64,000 nt of DNA from Rhodobiaceae bacterium. GTDB taxonomy: Bacteria; Pseudomonadota; Alphaproteobacteria; Parvibaculales; Parvibaculaceae. Numbering within the stretch: the stretch's first letter is position 1; each line of letters opens with the position of its first letter. The position numbers and the translations under genes were made by a program. This document shows, piece after piece, positions 52,706 through 61,745 of the stretch. The notes under the pieces were generated by a model. It searched no databases and was not told the origin of the DNA. It saw only the letters and a program-made list of their open reading frames with translations. The stretch covers positions 1,984,001 through 2,048,000 of the forward strand of contig CP030277.1 of the NCBI GenBank assembly GCA_003330885.1, in the 5' to 3' direction.

Positions 52706-53065
52706 ATGAGCCCTCGCATCTGTTCCATATTGGCACCGATTGCCGCCTTCCTGTGCCTGATTGGGCCAGGTCACGCCCTGCCCCAGGTCGAGCTGCGCGG
52801 GTCGGATTCGAAACTGACCCAGATCGGGATTGAGCCGCGCCTGCCCGCCTCGCAGTTTCTGACGCCAGATGAGGGTCTGAGGGCTACGATTCCCGCTGCC
52901 ACCAAAGCCGAGATCGAGGCCGCCGGCGACGCGCTTGTGCAGAAATACACCCCGATCCGCGAAAAGGGCGCGCGCGTACATCTGGATCTCTATACCGACC
53001 GCGCCGAGCAGACCGGCAAGCTGGAAGACCTCGCCCTCACCGCCAATTACACGGTCAGCTGGTAG
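52706..53065 (+). CDS. Small secreted hypothetical protein
   Basis: A 119-residue protein with a signal peptide (ICSILAPIAAFLCLIGPGHA) and a mature domain of about 95 residues that is mixed charged. It has a good AGGAGA site before ATG 52706. I do not recognise the family. A longer open frame on the other strand covers the same DNA but has no start site or recognisable content. Confidence 0.6.
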   Translation: MSPRICSILAPIAAFLCLIGPGHALPQVELRGSDSKLTQIGIEPRLPASQFLTPDEGLRATIPAATKAEIEAAGDALVQKYTPIREKGARVHLDLYTDRAEQTGKLEDLALTANYTVSW

Positions 53066-53124
53066 AGACAGGTCAACGCTGCCCGTTTTGCATTCTGTTA
53101 ATTCCATCGGTCTAGTCTTAGGGG

Positions 53125-53736
53125 ATGGGTGCGCATCAAGATCAAAACCCGGCACTGCAATCGCCAAAAACCGTCGGCTTTGCCGATCTCTGGTATCGCG
53201 CTCGGACAGTCGTAAAAACCACCATTCCATTAAAGACCGACATGCCCTTGATGGAACTGGCCCCCTTCATGGCCAACCTCGCCATGCTGAAGCACGAGCC
53301 CGACGGCCGCGCCCGCTATACTCTGTTCGGCACCGGCCTTGCCGCCGCTTTTGGCCAGGACCTCACCGGCCAATATGCCGAAACGCCCATGAATGAGGAG
53401 GCTCGCGCGAAGCTCGAAGCAGTCATCGGGGCCTTCTATGAGGAGCATGGCCGCGACGCTCTCTTTGGCCGCTGGACCTTGTCCAAGGCGCGCACTTCCA
53501 GCGGACGGTTGATTGAATTTGAAAACCTGGCCCTTCCCTATCGCGAAGAGAATGACGACAGCATCCGCTACATCGCCTACGCCATCGCCCTCACCACCCT
53601 GGATTTCGGCGAAGGCATGGTGGAACGCTTTCCTGATACAGCAACACGAATGTTCAACGCAGAAACAGATCGCCCCGACTGGCTACAGCAGGACCCAGCG
53701 TCCGCCGCACTGATTGTCGAGGCCAATGTTGCCTAA
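53125..53736 (+). CDS. PAS-domain protein (PAS_5 type)
   Basis: A 203-residue cytoplasmic protein. The arrangement LWYRARTVVKTTIPLKTDMP, MANLAMLKHEPDGRARYTLF, GTGLAAAFGQDLTGQYAE and FGRWTLSKARTSSGRLIEFE fits the alphaproteobacterial single-domain PAS_5 family, in which a PAS fold stands alone without an output domain. Such proteins occur in many copies in alphaproteobacterial genomes and probably serve as small sensors. It is monocistronic. Confidence 0.8.
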   Translation: MGAHQDQNPALQSPKTVGFADLWYRARTVVKTTIPLKTDMPLMELAPFMANLAMLKHEPDGRARYTLFGTGLAAAFGQDLTGQYAETPMNEEARAKLEAVIGAFYEEHGRDALFGRWTLSKARTSSGRLIEFENLALPYREENDDSIRYIAYAIALTTLDFGEGMVERFPDTATRMFNAETDRPDWLQQDPASAALIVEANVA

Positions 53737-53806
53737 AGCTGGGGTCGCCTAAAGCCTGCGCCCCTAAAAACTGGCTCCTCCCTGCCGAACCCCTTACAAA
53801 TAGACT

Positions 53807-54346
53807 ATGGCAGATCACGCACTCCTTATCGGCACCACAGGCATGCTTGCCCCGGTCGCCCGTCAGATTGTTGGCGAAAGCCAGCACGCAACGCTCTGCG
53901 CCCGCAGCGCAAGCAAGTTCTCTTTCGGCGAAAGCTTCCTCGACGACAAAGTCATGAAGCTTCCCCTCGACTATACGGACGAGACCCATTTCCTCGACAC
54001 GCTCCGTGTGCGCGGTCCGGTCGATCTCGCGGTCACCTGGCTTCATCCGGAAGCTCACTCTTTGCGGGACGGCATTGCCGACTGTGTGATCCCCGGCGGT
54101 AAGATCATCGAAATTATGGGCTCCGCCTCCGGCAAGCCAGACGGCTTTGCAGATCAGCGCCTGGAAGCCATGCAGGCTCAGGGCGGTAAAACCTATCGCC
54201 AGGTTATTCTGGGATTTGTCGTGGAAGACGACAGCTCCCGCTGGCTCACCCATGACGAGATTTGCGACGCCACCCTGCGCGCCTATCGGGGTTTCGACAC
54301 CCGCACCATTGCCGGAACTCTGGAACCCTGGGAGAAGCGACCATGA
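53807..54346 (+). CDS. Rossmann-fold short-chain dehydrogenase-like protein
   Basis: A 179-residue protein with an N-terminal nucleotide-binding turn (ALLIGTTGMLAPVARQI), a degenerate form of GxxGxxG. There is no YxxxK catalytic pair, so it may bind a nucleotide without SDR catalysis. It is shorter than a usual SDR (about 250 residues). The end overlaps the next gene by four bases. Its role is unknown. Confidence 0.75.
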   Translation: MADHALLIGTTGMLAPVARQIVGESQHATLCARSASKFSFGESFLDDKVMKLPLDYTDETHFLDTLRVRGPVDLAVTWLHPEAHSLRDGIADCVIPGGKIIEIMGSASGKPDGFADQRLEAMQAQGGKTYRQVILGFVVEDDSSRWLTHDEICDATLRAYRGFDTRTIAGTLEPWEKRP

Positions 54347-55425
54347 AACATCTGATGGCGGCTCTGGTCGCAGTCTTCGCCACGCCTGCTCTTGCCGATT
54401 TCAACGAAACACCCATGGCTCCGCCACCACAGGATGTGATTGACCGCGCCTTGGATGACCCAGACTGTTTTCTGCCGGAAGCGTTTGATGTCCTGGAAAT
54501 GTGGGACGGCACGACACTAGATTCCAACACACGCATACACATCGTGCCCTGCCAGCTTGCCGCCTATAACATGATCTCAAAGGTCATCGTTGAACGCCGC
54601 GACGATGAGGGAACTGAATCTACGTTCGACCTGCAAAGTTTTGCAGACTACTCAACACTCTATGGGTGGACGGCCTCCGACACGCTCACCAACACCTTCA
54701 TAAACCCAGAAACAGGGCACCTTGCGCACTTTCACAAAGGGCGCGGCATTGGCGATTGTGGTGCCAGTGGCTCATGGGAGTGGACGGGCTTTCTCTTTGC
54801 CATGATCGAATACAGAGTCCACGAGGCCTGCGATCAAAGTCTGATGCCCGACGCCTGGCCCATCGTCTACCAACGTGCCTCTAAGCCGGAATCAGCAATG
54901 AGACCGGATCCAGTCATCGACTCCCCAGAAACCGAGACCGCCGATTGTTCAGTGGCTCCCTTCTGCGAAGACCGCCGATATTTCAAAGACTTTCTTGTTT
55001 CCTGCCGCCAGCCTCGGGACGACGGCTCCCGGTTTTGTTCTGCGAACACCTATGTTCATGATACGGACGCCCCCGCTGGATATAAATATCAACTACGCAT
55101 CAGCCGCGAACGGCGCGATGCCCCGTTGCGTATTTCATTCATTGCCGTTTTTGAGATGATGGATCGAAACAAACCGATGACCATCAGCATTGACGGCGAG
55201 CGGGTCGCCGCACTTCAACCAGATGAAATTGAAACGCCTGAAGCCATCAACGACTATTTTGTTGGTCCACAAGAGAAAACAGATCAACTGGTCGAGGCCA
55301 TGCGGGCAGGCACCAACATCACAATCACCTATCGAAGCGAGCACGGACAAAACCTCACTGTGCCATTCTCCCTCTCAGGGCTTGTGGCCTCCCTCCTTTG
55401 GATGCAGGAAAACGCCGGAAACTGA
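54343..55425 (+). CDS. Secreted DUF1176/IalB-like fusion protein
   Basis: A 360-residue protein with a signal peptide (LMAALVAVFATPALA). The first half (VLEMWDGTTLDSNTRIHIVP, IGDCGASGSWEWTGFLFAMI and a following Cys) matches DUF1176-like sequences. The second half (YFKDFLVSCRQPRDDGSRFC, then LRISRERRDAPLRISF) resembles the invasion-associated locus B (IalB) domain with its paired Cys. The two halves thus look like a fusion of periplasmic modules. ATG 54343 overlaps the previous stop by four bases. Confidence 0.7.
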   Translation: MKHLMAALVAVFATPALADFNETPMAPPPQDVIDRALDDPDCFLPEAFDVLEMWDGTTLDSNTRIHIVPCQLAAYNMISKVIVERRDDEGTESTFDLQSFADYSTLYGWTASDTLTNTFINPETGHLAHFHKGRGIGDCGASGSWEWTGFLFAMIEYRVHEACDQSLMPDAWPIVYQRASKPESAMRPDPVIDSPETETADCSVAPFCEDRRYFKDFLVSCRQPRDDGSRFCSANTYVHDTDAPAGYKYQLRISRERRDAPLRISFIAVFEMMDRNKPMTISIDGERVAALQPDEIETPEAINDYFVGPQEKTDQLVEAMRAGTNITITYRSEHGQNLTVPFSLSGLVASLLWMQENAGN

Positions 55426-55498
55426 ACTCACGAAGCTGTGCATGGACGAGCCGGGCCAAGCATCTATCCTGAAGACATTGTTCTTATAGGGGGAGCCC

Positions 55499-56038
55499 AT
55501 GCGTGCACTCACGCTCATCACAGTCGTTTTGACAATTCTTGCAACGCCGAGTTTCGCTGAAGAGGAAACAATCCCGCGCGAGGGCACCATGTCCCTTGAG
55601 ACCATGCACACAATCCTCGAGCGGTTGGACGACGACCTGCAAAATCAAAATGGCAATTGGCAGCTCACCATTGCCGATGTGCCGGTTGTTATCGTCACCG
55701 ATGCAGCGAACAACAGGATGCGTATCCTCGTCGCCATCCGCAAAGCAGATACGCTGACAGAAGAAGATCTCACCCGTATCATGCAGGCAAATTTCGATAG
55801 CGCGCTGGACGCCCGCTACGCAATTGCAAAGGACATCCTCTGGAGCACCTTCATCCATCCACTCAGCACGCTCCACGCCCGGCAGCTCATTGAAGCCATA
55901 GGGCAAACCGTGAACCTAGCCCGCACCTATGGCTCAAGCTACTCGTCAGGCCTTTTGCTCTTTGGCGGGGGCGACAGCGGCACCATTCAGCAACGCGAAC
56001 TCATCGACCAATTGCTGAAACAGGGCCAGCCGACGTAA
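55499..56038 (+). CDS. Secreted YbjN-like protein
   Basis: A 179-residue protein with a signal peptide (LITVVLTILATPSFA). The mature part LETMHTILERLDDDLQNQNG, then WQLTIADVPVVIVTDAANNR has the alpha-beta-beta pattern of YbjN / type III chaperone-like domains, which mediate protein-protein contacts. A Gly/Ser-rich segment (SSYSSGLLLFGGGDSGT) precedes a C-terminal helix. It follows the DUF1176 fusion gene by 73 bases and may be in its operon. Confidence 0.6.
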   Translation: MRALTLITVVLTILATPSFAEEETIPREGTMSLETMHTILERLDDDLQNQNGNWQLTIADVPVVIVTDAANNRMRILVAIRKADTLTEEDLTRIMQANFDSALDARYAIAKDILWSTFIHPLSTLHARQLIEAIGQTVNLARTYGSSYSSGLLLFGGGDSGTIQQRELIDQLLKQGQPT

Positions 56039-56042
56039 CAGC

Positions 56043-56450
56043 TCAGCTCAGAAGATATTGGCCGACATCTTTTACATCGAAGATGAGCGAAATCCACAAG
56101 GTCGCCAGTGCCAGCACATACCAAACACCGTAAATGCTCTTCACCTCAATCTGGGAGAAGCGCCGTGCCATATAAATTGCGACCGGTAACCAGAGAATAA
56201 GATGAGTGATGCCCCACAATCCGTTCCACCCCACATAAACGCCTAGGATCATGGTGGCCGGGATCGTCAGCACCACGGCGAGCAGCAGCCAGCGGGCTTC
56301 AACCTTGAAAACAGCAAACACCAGAGCGCCCAGGCCCAGCACAAGCATCATCCAGTTCATCCACAGCTGTACCCATTGCGGCAATGCAGCGATGTAAACT
56401 TCCTGTTCCGCCTGCGCGATAGCCCAGGCATCCATAAACTCTGCAAACAT
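56043..56450 (-). CDS. Hypothetical inner-membrane protein
   Basis: A 135-residue protein with about four transmembrane helices (WVQLWMNWMMLVLGLGALVF, WLLLAVVLTIPATMILGVYV, LWGITHLILWLPVAIYMARR and VWYVLALATLWISLIFDVKD). I know similar short proteins in other alphaproteobacteria but no function. The start at 56450 (MFAEFMDAW) follows a GGGGGACCCC region. It converges on the YbjN-like gene. Confidence 0.72.
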   Translation of the reverse strand: MFAEFMDAWAIAQAEQEVYIAALPQWVQLWMNWMMLVLGLGALVFAVFKVEARWLLLAVVLTIPATMILGVYVGWNGLWGITHLILWLPVAIYMARRFSQIEVKSIYGVWYVLALATLWISLIFDVKDVGQYLLS

Positions 56451-56558
56451 GGGGTCCCCCTCCCTCACCTTGATTGGTTCTTGTTATTGATGACTATTGT
56501 CGAACCTCTGCATAAAGCCTGCATCTGACAATCTCGTGAGACAAGAAGAAAGAACGCC

Positions 56559-57074
56559 ATGCCGCCAAAAAGAAACCAGGGAAACGCCGACAAAGCCTAT
56601 CTGACGCATCCCGAGTGGGTAAAAGGCGCCTGTGGCTGCGGAATTGTGCAATTCGAAATCAAATATCCCGCAAGGTGGGCCTATCACGACCACTCAATCG
56701 CCACCCGACAAATCATGGGAACCGCGTCAGTAACCTATGTCGGATCCTGGCGCAAAAGGTTCAGGTTCACCGGTGGTGAAGAGGCGCTCACAGACCATCG
56801 AGATGACAACAAAGGCATTACACGACGCTTCTGCATCGAATGCGGAACGCCTGTCGCCTATGAGCGCGACGCATCACCTCACATGATCAACACACCAAGA
56901 GGGCTTTTTGCTGAAGGTGTTGGTCGCGAACCGCGCTACCATATTCGAATGGGTGAAATGCCTGACTGGGCCTATACCGGCGAGCAGGTCAATCCGCTCA
57001 AAGATTATCCGACTGTATTATATGAACGCCCGCGCAAAACGAAAAAACGGACACCGCCCGACGACATGTTTTAG
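56559..57074 (+). CDS. GFA-family zinc-binding protein
   Basis: A 171-residue cytoplasmic protein related to glutathione-dependent formaldehyde-activating enzyme. Zinc-binding Cys residues are seen in KGACGCGIVQFEI and RRFCIECGTPVAYER. The His and Cys that complete the usual sites in the middle are less clear, since YPARWAYHDHSI replaces the standard CHCxxCR. It may be a degenerate member with one zinc site. Catalysis with S-hydroxymethylglutathione is doubtful in this family. Confidence 0.8.
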   Translation: MPPKRNQGNADKAYLTHPEWVKGACGCGIVQFEIKYPARWAYHDHSIATRQIMGTASVTYVGSWRKRFRFTGGEEALTDHRDDNKGITRRFCIECGTPVAYERDASPHMINTPRGLFAEGVGREPRYHIRMGEMPDWAYTGEQVNPLKDYPTVLYERPRKTKKRTPPDDMF

Positions 57075-57095
57075 GTATTTGCAGGAACGCTAAGC

Positions 57096-58844
57096 CTATT
57101 CCACATCTGGGTTTACGCGCGCATACCCTTCTTCGCGGATACGGTCCAAATGAGGCACAATCGCCTCATGCGGCGTACCAAGCGAATGCAAGACATCAGA
57201 CGCGAGTTGCAAGGATGCTTCCAGCGTCTCTGGAACAATGCCTGTTGCTCCAAGCTTCATGAGCTCCTGAGAATGCGTCAGATCATGAGCACGCACAAAC
57301 ACCGGAAGCTTCGGCCATTTGGCGCGAACAGACGCCACCCCTTTTGTACTTGCGGCATAGTCATTCAACGTAATCACAATGGCCGCTGCGCGATCGGCCC
57401 CAACCCGCTCCAACACATCATGACGCGCGGCATCACCATAAAATACAGGCTCACCACTTTTTCGGGCTTCCTGCGCACGCGCAACACTCATATCCAGCGC
57501 CACAAAGGGAACCATCTGCTCTGACAAGAGCCGAGCGACCGTACGGCCCACCCGACCATATCCAGCAATAATGACATGCCCACTCAGATCATCGTCAATC
57601 GACGACACTTCGACTTCTTTTTCTACACGATAGCGTCTGGCGATAAGGGCCGAGACACCATTACCAACAATCATGAGAAGCGGGGTCAGGGCCATAGACA
57701 CGCCAGCGACAATCAGCATGTATTGCGCAACATCACGGTCGAGCACGCCACCAGCCATTGCGCCTCCAATGATCACAAAAGCAAATTCGCCACCGGCGCT
57801 TAACAGCAAACCGGTCCGCACTGCCTGACTGGCCGTCACACCAAAACCGACCGTGAGGGACGAGATCATGATCGCCTTGATGCCGATCAGGCCGACAACA
57901 CCCAGGAAGATTTCATAGGGAATGGCCTGCATGATCGCGAAATCGAGGCCCATCCCAACACTGATGAAAAAGAGGCCAAGCAAAAGACCCTTGAATGGCT
58001 GAATGTCAATTTCGATCTGCGGACGGAATTCCGTCTCTGACAGCACAAGGCCAGCGAGGAAGGCACCCAATGCCATGGAGAGACCGGACTGACCAGTCGC
58101 CCAGGCTGTGCTGAGAACCGCCAACAGCGTCAAAGCCATAAAGAGCTCCGGCGACCTGGCCCAGGTCACAAGTCGAAACAAATACCTCAGTGCGTAGCGA
58201 CCAACGATGAGGATGAAGGCAATTGCTGCCACCGCCTGCAAAACCGCGAGCCCGATCAGTTTGACCAAATCAAGCGGACCGTCTGCACCTCCGTTAGACA
58301 AGATCGCAACCAGCATAATGAGCGGCACAACGGCCAGGTCCTGAAAGAGCAGAATCGAGAATGTCCGGCGGCCCATCGGCGTTGCAAACTCGCTGCGTTC
58401 AATCAACACCTGGGTAACAATGGCGGTAGAGGAAAGAGCTAGCGCGAAACCAATAACCACAGAGGCTTCAATGGAATTGCCCCACATGTTTGCAAAGAGC
58501 GCGAGGACGACCCCACAGATGAGCACCTGCAACCCGCCCAAGCCAAAAATCAGGCGCCGCAAAGCCAGCAGACGTTCAAATGGCAATTCGAGCCCAATAG
58601 TAAACAGAAGAAAAACAACGCCCAGCTCAGCCAACCGGGCCACGCCTTCAGTGTCCGCAATCACCGCGAGACCAAAGGGGCCGATCAGGGCCCCTGCTGC
58701 CAGATACCCCAATACTGGACTGGCTTTCATCCATTGGAACAGCGGCACAATCAGCACAGAGGCAACCAGAAAGACGACAATCTCCCTCAGATAGGGAATG
58801 ACCTCTGTATGCCCTGCACCCGCTTCCACCAGCCATATCTCCAT
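57096..58844 (-). CDS. CPA2-family cation:proton antiporter with RCK (TrkA-N) domain, KefB-like
   Basis: A 582-residue membrane protein. The first 390 residues hold about 12-13 transmembrane helices of the Na/H-exchanger fold (LAELGVVFLLFTIGLELPFE and LSMALGAFLAGLVLSETEFR are typical CPA2 blocks). The C-terminal RCK domain has the NAD-binding GYGRVGRTVARLL. KefB/KefC relatives export potassium in response to electrophiles and are gated by glutathione adducts. No ancillary KefF/KefG-like subunit is adjacent. ATG at 58844 was preferred. It is divergent from the Ca/Na exchanger. Confidence 0.9.
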   Translation of the reverse strand: MEIWLVEAGAGHTEVIPYLREIVVFLVASVLIVPLFQWMKASPVLGYLAAGALIGPFGLAVIADTEGVARLAELGVVFLLFTIGLELPFERLLALRRLIFGLGGLQVLICGVVLALFANMWGNSIEASVVIGFALALSSTAIVTQVLIERSEFATPMGRRTFSILLFQDLAVVPLIMLVAILSNGGADGPLDLVKLIGLAVLQAVAAIAFILIVGRYALRYLFRLVTWARSPELFMALTLLAVLSTAWATGQSGLSMALGAFLAGLVLSETEFRPQIEIDIQPFKGLLLGLFFISVGMGLDFAIMQAIPYEIFLGVVGLIGIKAIMISSLTVGFGVTASQAVRTGLLLSAGGEFAFVIIGGAMAGGVLDRDVAQYMLIVAGVSMALTPLLMIVGNGVSALIARRYRVEKEVEVSSIDDDLSGHVIIAGYGRVGRTVARLLSEQMVPFVALDMSVARAQEARKSGEPVFYGDAARHDVLERVGADRAAAIVITLNDYAASTKGVASVRAKWPKLPVFVRAHDLTHSQELMKLGATGIVPETLEASLQLASDVLHSLGTPHEAIVPHLDRIREEGYARVNPDVE

Positions 58845-59050
58845 CACTATCGCGTGTTGCGGGCATGCCACGCACACGTCAGCCCAATTTGAGCGGTTTT
58901 ACTTCAGCCGGAAGGCCCCTATATATGGAGGATAGGGGATCGACGTTAAGAAAGAAAATAAATGACCGCCGACGGGAGCTTCACCGCGATAGCACACTCT
59001 TGGATCGATTCCATGATCCATCGCGACCTCTTCTACCGGAGCGGCTTCGC

Positions 59051-60040
59051 ATGATGTACCTGTCGCTAATCAGCGGTTTTGTCATTCTGCTGTTTTGTGG
59101 CGACCTGTTGGTACGTGGCGCAGTCTCCCTTGCTCTGAAGCTAGGCATTCCATCTATGCTCATCGGCCTGACGGTGGTCGCCTTTGGGACCTCCGCGCCT
59201 GAGCTTGTTGTGTCTATTCGAGCAGCCCTAACCGGCGTGAGCGGAATCGCCATCGGGAACGTTGTCGGGTCCAATATCGCAAATGTGCTCCTCGTGCTGG
59301 GCATTCCCGCTCTGATTTATCCCACACTTTGCGATCAGGTCTCCGTCCGCCGAAATACCCTCTTCATGGTGGCAGCGACCCTCATATTCATATTCCTCTG
59401 TCTGTTTGGTCAGCTTGTTTTCTGGCAGGGCCTGATCCTTTTCACCCTCGTTCTTCTGTTTCTTGGATATGTCGCAACCCACGCTGTTAGCTCAGCCAAC
59501 GGGTCTGGCGTCTCCCCTGTTGAAGAAGAATTCGAACTCCCCGACGAGAGCTCGGGACTTCCCAAAAACCCCATCGTGATTGCCCTCTTTCTTGGAGCCG
59601 GAGTGCTGGGCCTTCCTTTGGGTGCCCACTTCATTGTTGATGGCGGGACGGAGATCGCCCGAACCTTCGGCGTCTCAGACAGCGCCATCGGCCTGTCTCT
59701 TATTGCCTTCGGCACCTCCCTGCCAGAACTCGCCACGACCGTTATCGCGGCGCTACGCCGTCAGGCTGACATCGCGGTTGGCAATGTCCTGGGCTCCAAT
59801 CTATTCAATATTCTGGGAGTGATGGGCATTACGGCCATGGTGGCCCCGATCGACGTTCCCCCTGCATTCATCTGGTTCGATCTTTGGGTGATGTTGATCG
59901 CTGCACTGCTGGTGGTGCCATTTGCGATGTCGAAAGGCACCATCACACGCTCGGCAGGCGCCTTTTTCTTGATCGGCTATGTCGCCTATCTCTATTTCCT
60001 CTTTGTTGCGGACCGTGCCGCTACAATGCACGGCGCATAA
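59051..60040 (+). CDS. Calcium/sodium antiporter, CaCA family (second copy)
   Basis: A 329-residue exchanger with two alpha-repeats (VVAFGTSAPELVVSIRAAL with GNVVGSNIANVLLVLG, and AFGTSLPELATTVIAALR with GNVLGSNLFNILGVMG). It is paralogous to the exchanger at 9.9 kb, mainly different in the central cytoplasmic loop (VEEEFELPDESSGLPKNP). ATG at 59051 begins just before the first helix; the upstream frame is not membrane-like and is disregarded. A KefB-like antiporter is divergently encoded, so both may serve ion homeostasis. Confidence 0.9.
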   Translation: MMYLSLISGFVILLFCGDLLVRGAVSLALKLGIPSMLIGLTVVAFGTSAPELVVSIRAALTGVSGIAIGNVVGSNIANVLLVLGIPALIYPTLCDQVSVRRNTLFMVAATLIFIFLCLFGQLVFWQGLILFTLVLLFLGYVATHAVSSANGSGVSPVEEEFELPDESSGLPKNPIVIALFLGAGVLGLPLGAHFIVDGGTEIARTFGVSDSAIGLSLIAFGTSLPELATTVIAALRRQADIAVGNVLGSNLFNILGVMGITAMVAPIDVPPAFIWFDLWVMLIAALLVVPFAMSKGTITRSAGAFFLIGYVAYLYFLFVADRAATMHGA

Positions 60041-60049
60041 GTTCCGAAG

Positions 60050-60814
60050 ATGACAAACCCCTCTGTGAAAAATGTGCTCATTACCGGTAGTGCGAAACGC
60101 ATTGGCCGCGCTATCGCACTTGAGCTGGCAGCTGACGGTTGGGGCGTCGCGGTTCATTATGGCGGCTCAGATGGAGCTGCATCCGAGACCGTTCGAGACA
60201 TTGTAGAAGCAGGCGGCCGCGCATCCGCCTTTCAGGCTGATTTGGCGGATGTGAACACGCTCTCGCCGCTTGTCGAACAGGCACATGGTGAAATTGGCCC
60301 GCTGACGGCCCTCATCAACAATGCCTCCCTATTTACCGATGACAACCTGGAGAGCCTGACACCGGACAGCTGGTCAGCCCATATGGATACGAACCTCCGC
60401 GCGCCCTTGTTCCTCGCCCAGGCATTTGCAAAACAGTTACCCGAGAGTAATGCAGGGAACATCATCAACATCATCGATCAACGCGTCTGGCGCCTGACTC
60501 CGCGTTTTCTGTCCTATACCGCCTCCAAGGCAGGTCTATGGACCCTGACACAAACCCTCGCACAAGCGCTGGCTCCAAAGATCAGGGTCAATGGTATAGG
60601 CCCTGGCCCGACCCTTTCCAACGACCGCCAATCCAGCGCCGATTTCGAGGCACAGGCAACATCCACTCTGCTGCAGCGCCAGATTTCGATGGAAGAAATT
60701 TGCGCAGCGGTCAGATTTATCCTTGCCAGTCCTGCTATGACAGGCCAAATGATCGCTCTAGACAGCGGTCAGCATCTCGCCTGGGAAACCCCTGACGCTA
60801 TCGGACCCGAATAA
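60050..60814 (+). CDS. SDR oxidoreductase, FolM/pteridine-reductase-like
   Basis: A 254-residue NAD(P)H enzyme. The cofactor motif is ITGSAKRIGRAIA (TGxxxRIG, typical for pteridine reductases), and the catalytic Tyr and Lys are in LSYTASKAGLW. GPGPTLSNDRQS is the loop that follows. It lies 32 bases before folB, which makes a role in reducing dihydromonapterin or dihydrofolate likely, as with FolM. Many alphaproteobacteria have this pair. ATG at 60050 was chosen. Confidence 0.88.
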   Translation: MTNPSVKNVLITGSAKRIGRAIALELAADGWGVAVHYGGSDGAASETVRDIVEAGGRASAFQADLADVNTLSPLVEQAHGEIGPLTALINNASLFTDDNLESLTPDSWSAHMDTNLRAPLFLAQAFAKQLPESNAGNIINIIDQRVWRLTPRFLSYTASKAGLWTLTQTLAQALAPKIRVNGIGPGPTLSNDRQSSADFEAQATSTLLQRQISMEEICAAVRFILASPAMTGQMIALDSGQHLAWETPDAIGPE

Positions 60815-60846
60815 CGTCTAAGAGCGCAAACAAGGACCCTAATTCC

Positions 60847-61293
60847 ATGAGCCATCGCTCCTCAAACAATGACGAAGATCCGAACGCCAGTTTGGACAAT
60901 GTGACACGCCTGAGGATCGCCGATGGATCCCAGTCTATCCGCCATGTCTTTGTTCGTGACCTGGTGCTTGAAGGGGAAATCGGCGTGTACGCGCACGAAA
61001 AAGACGGTTTCCAGCAACCTATGCGCTTCAATATCGACCTCACGGTGCGCGAAGTGGCCCATGGCGATGCACTGGAGAATGTCGTTTGCTACGAGCAAAT
61101 CGTCAATAAGGTCAAAAACCTGCTGACCGAGGGGCACGTCAATCTGGTCGAAACCCTAGCTGAGCGCATCGCATCCAGATGTTTGGAAGACGCTCGGGTG
61201 GAGTGCGCGAGGGTTCGTGTAGAAAAGCTTGCTGCGATTGCAGAAGTGGCAAGTGTAGGTGTGGAAATCGAGCGTGGGCGGGCTCTGAGTTAA
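60847..61293 (+). CDS. folB: Dihydroneopterin aldolase
   Basis: Splits 7,8-dihydroneopterin to 6-hydroxymethyl-dihydropterin and glycolaldehyde in folate synthesis. The 148-residue protein has RDLVLEGEIGVYAHEKDGFQ at the N-terminal part of the fold and the catalytic region VNLVETLAERIASRCLED, ending with VRVEKLAAIAEVASVGVEIE. An N-terminal extension of about 30 residues precedes the usual start. It follows the FolM-like SDR gene by 32 bases, so an operon is likely. Confidence 0.92.
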   Translation: MSHRSSNNDEDPNASLDNVTRLRIADGSQSIRHVFVRDLVLEGEIGVYAHEKDGFQQPMRFNIDLTVREVAHGDALENVVCYEQIVNKVKNLLTEGHVNLVETLAERIASRCLEDARVECARVRVEKLAAIAEVASVGVEIERGRALS

Positions 61294-61745
61294 GCCAGAA
61301 ACGCGCTTAAGTAAAACAACAAGACTACCTTTAGGCCGTTGAATTTTTTCACATTTTTGTCATCTATGAATAGACCGCATGCGGACATTTGTGCACACAG
61401 CCGCCACCGCCCAATTAACCATAAGATCTAGCATCCTAAATTGGGGCTAATCGCCGGAAACAATAAGACTGCTCAGAAAACCTGTTTCTTTTCAATGAGT
61501 TAGAAATCGGTAATTTGGACCCAATATTCGAATAATCGTTGTGCGACAATCAGTTGCGTCGAATCCCTTGAGATTCTCAACAACTTTATCCACAGGCCAC
61601 AGGTGAAACAGATCGGTACAGTAAAGACGCAAAGTTTGGGGAATAAAAGCGGCACCTGACACGCCCTTCTATTCAACAGTCTTACGCCACTACTACATCG
61701 ATCCAGCCATCACAAAACTCTACACAAACCGGACTAGGGAAAGCG
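61294..61745. other. AT-rich intergenic region upstream of uvrC
   Basis: No gene is supported in these 452 bases. They are distinctly AT-rich. A perfect consensus DnaA box TTATCCACA is at 61586-61594, and TTAACCAT, the CtrA core half-site, is at 61415-61422. A short dyad TTGAGATTCTCAA (61569-61581) lies beside the DnaA box. The stretch probably contains the uvrC promoter; a replication origin is not supported by one box. Confidence 0.4.

Noticed and set aside
52574-53230. 218-residue minus-strand frame over two small genes
   Set aside because: It covers the signal-peptide gene at 52706 in antisense and part of the PAS gene; it lacks a start site and recognisable content.
61294-61745. Chromosomal replication origin
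   Set aside because: Only one DnaA box and one CtrA half-site were found, with no origin-linked genes (parAB, hemE, dnaA) around.
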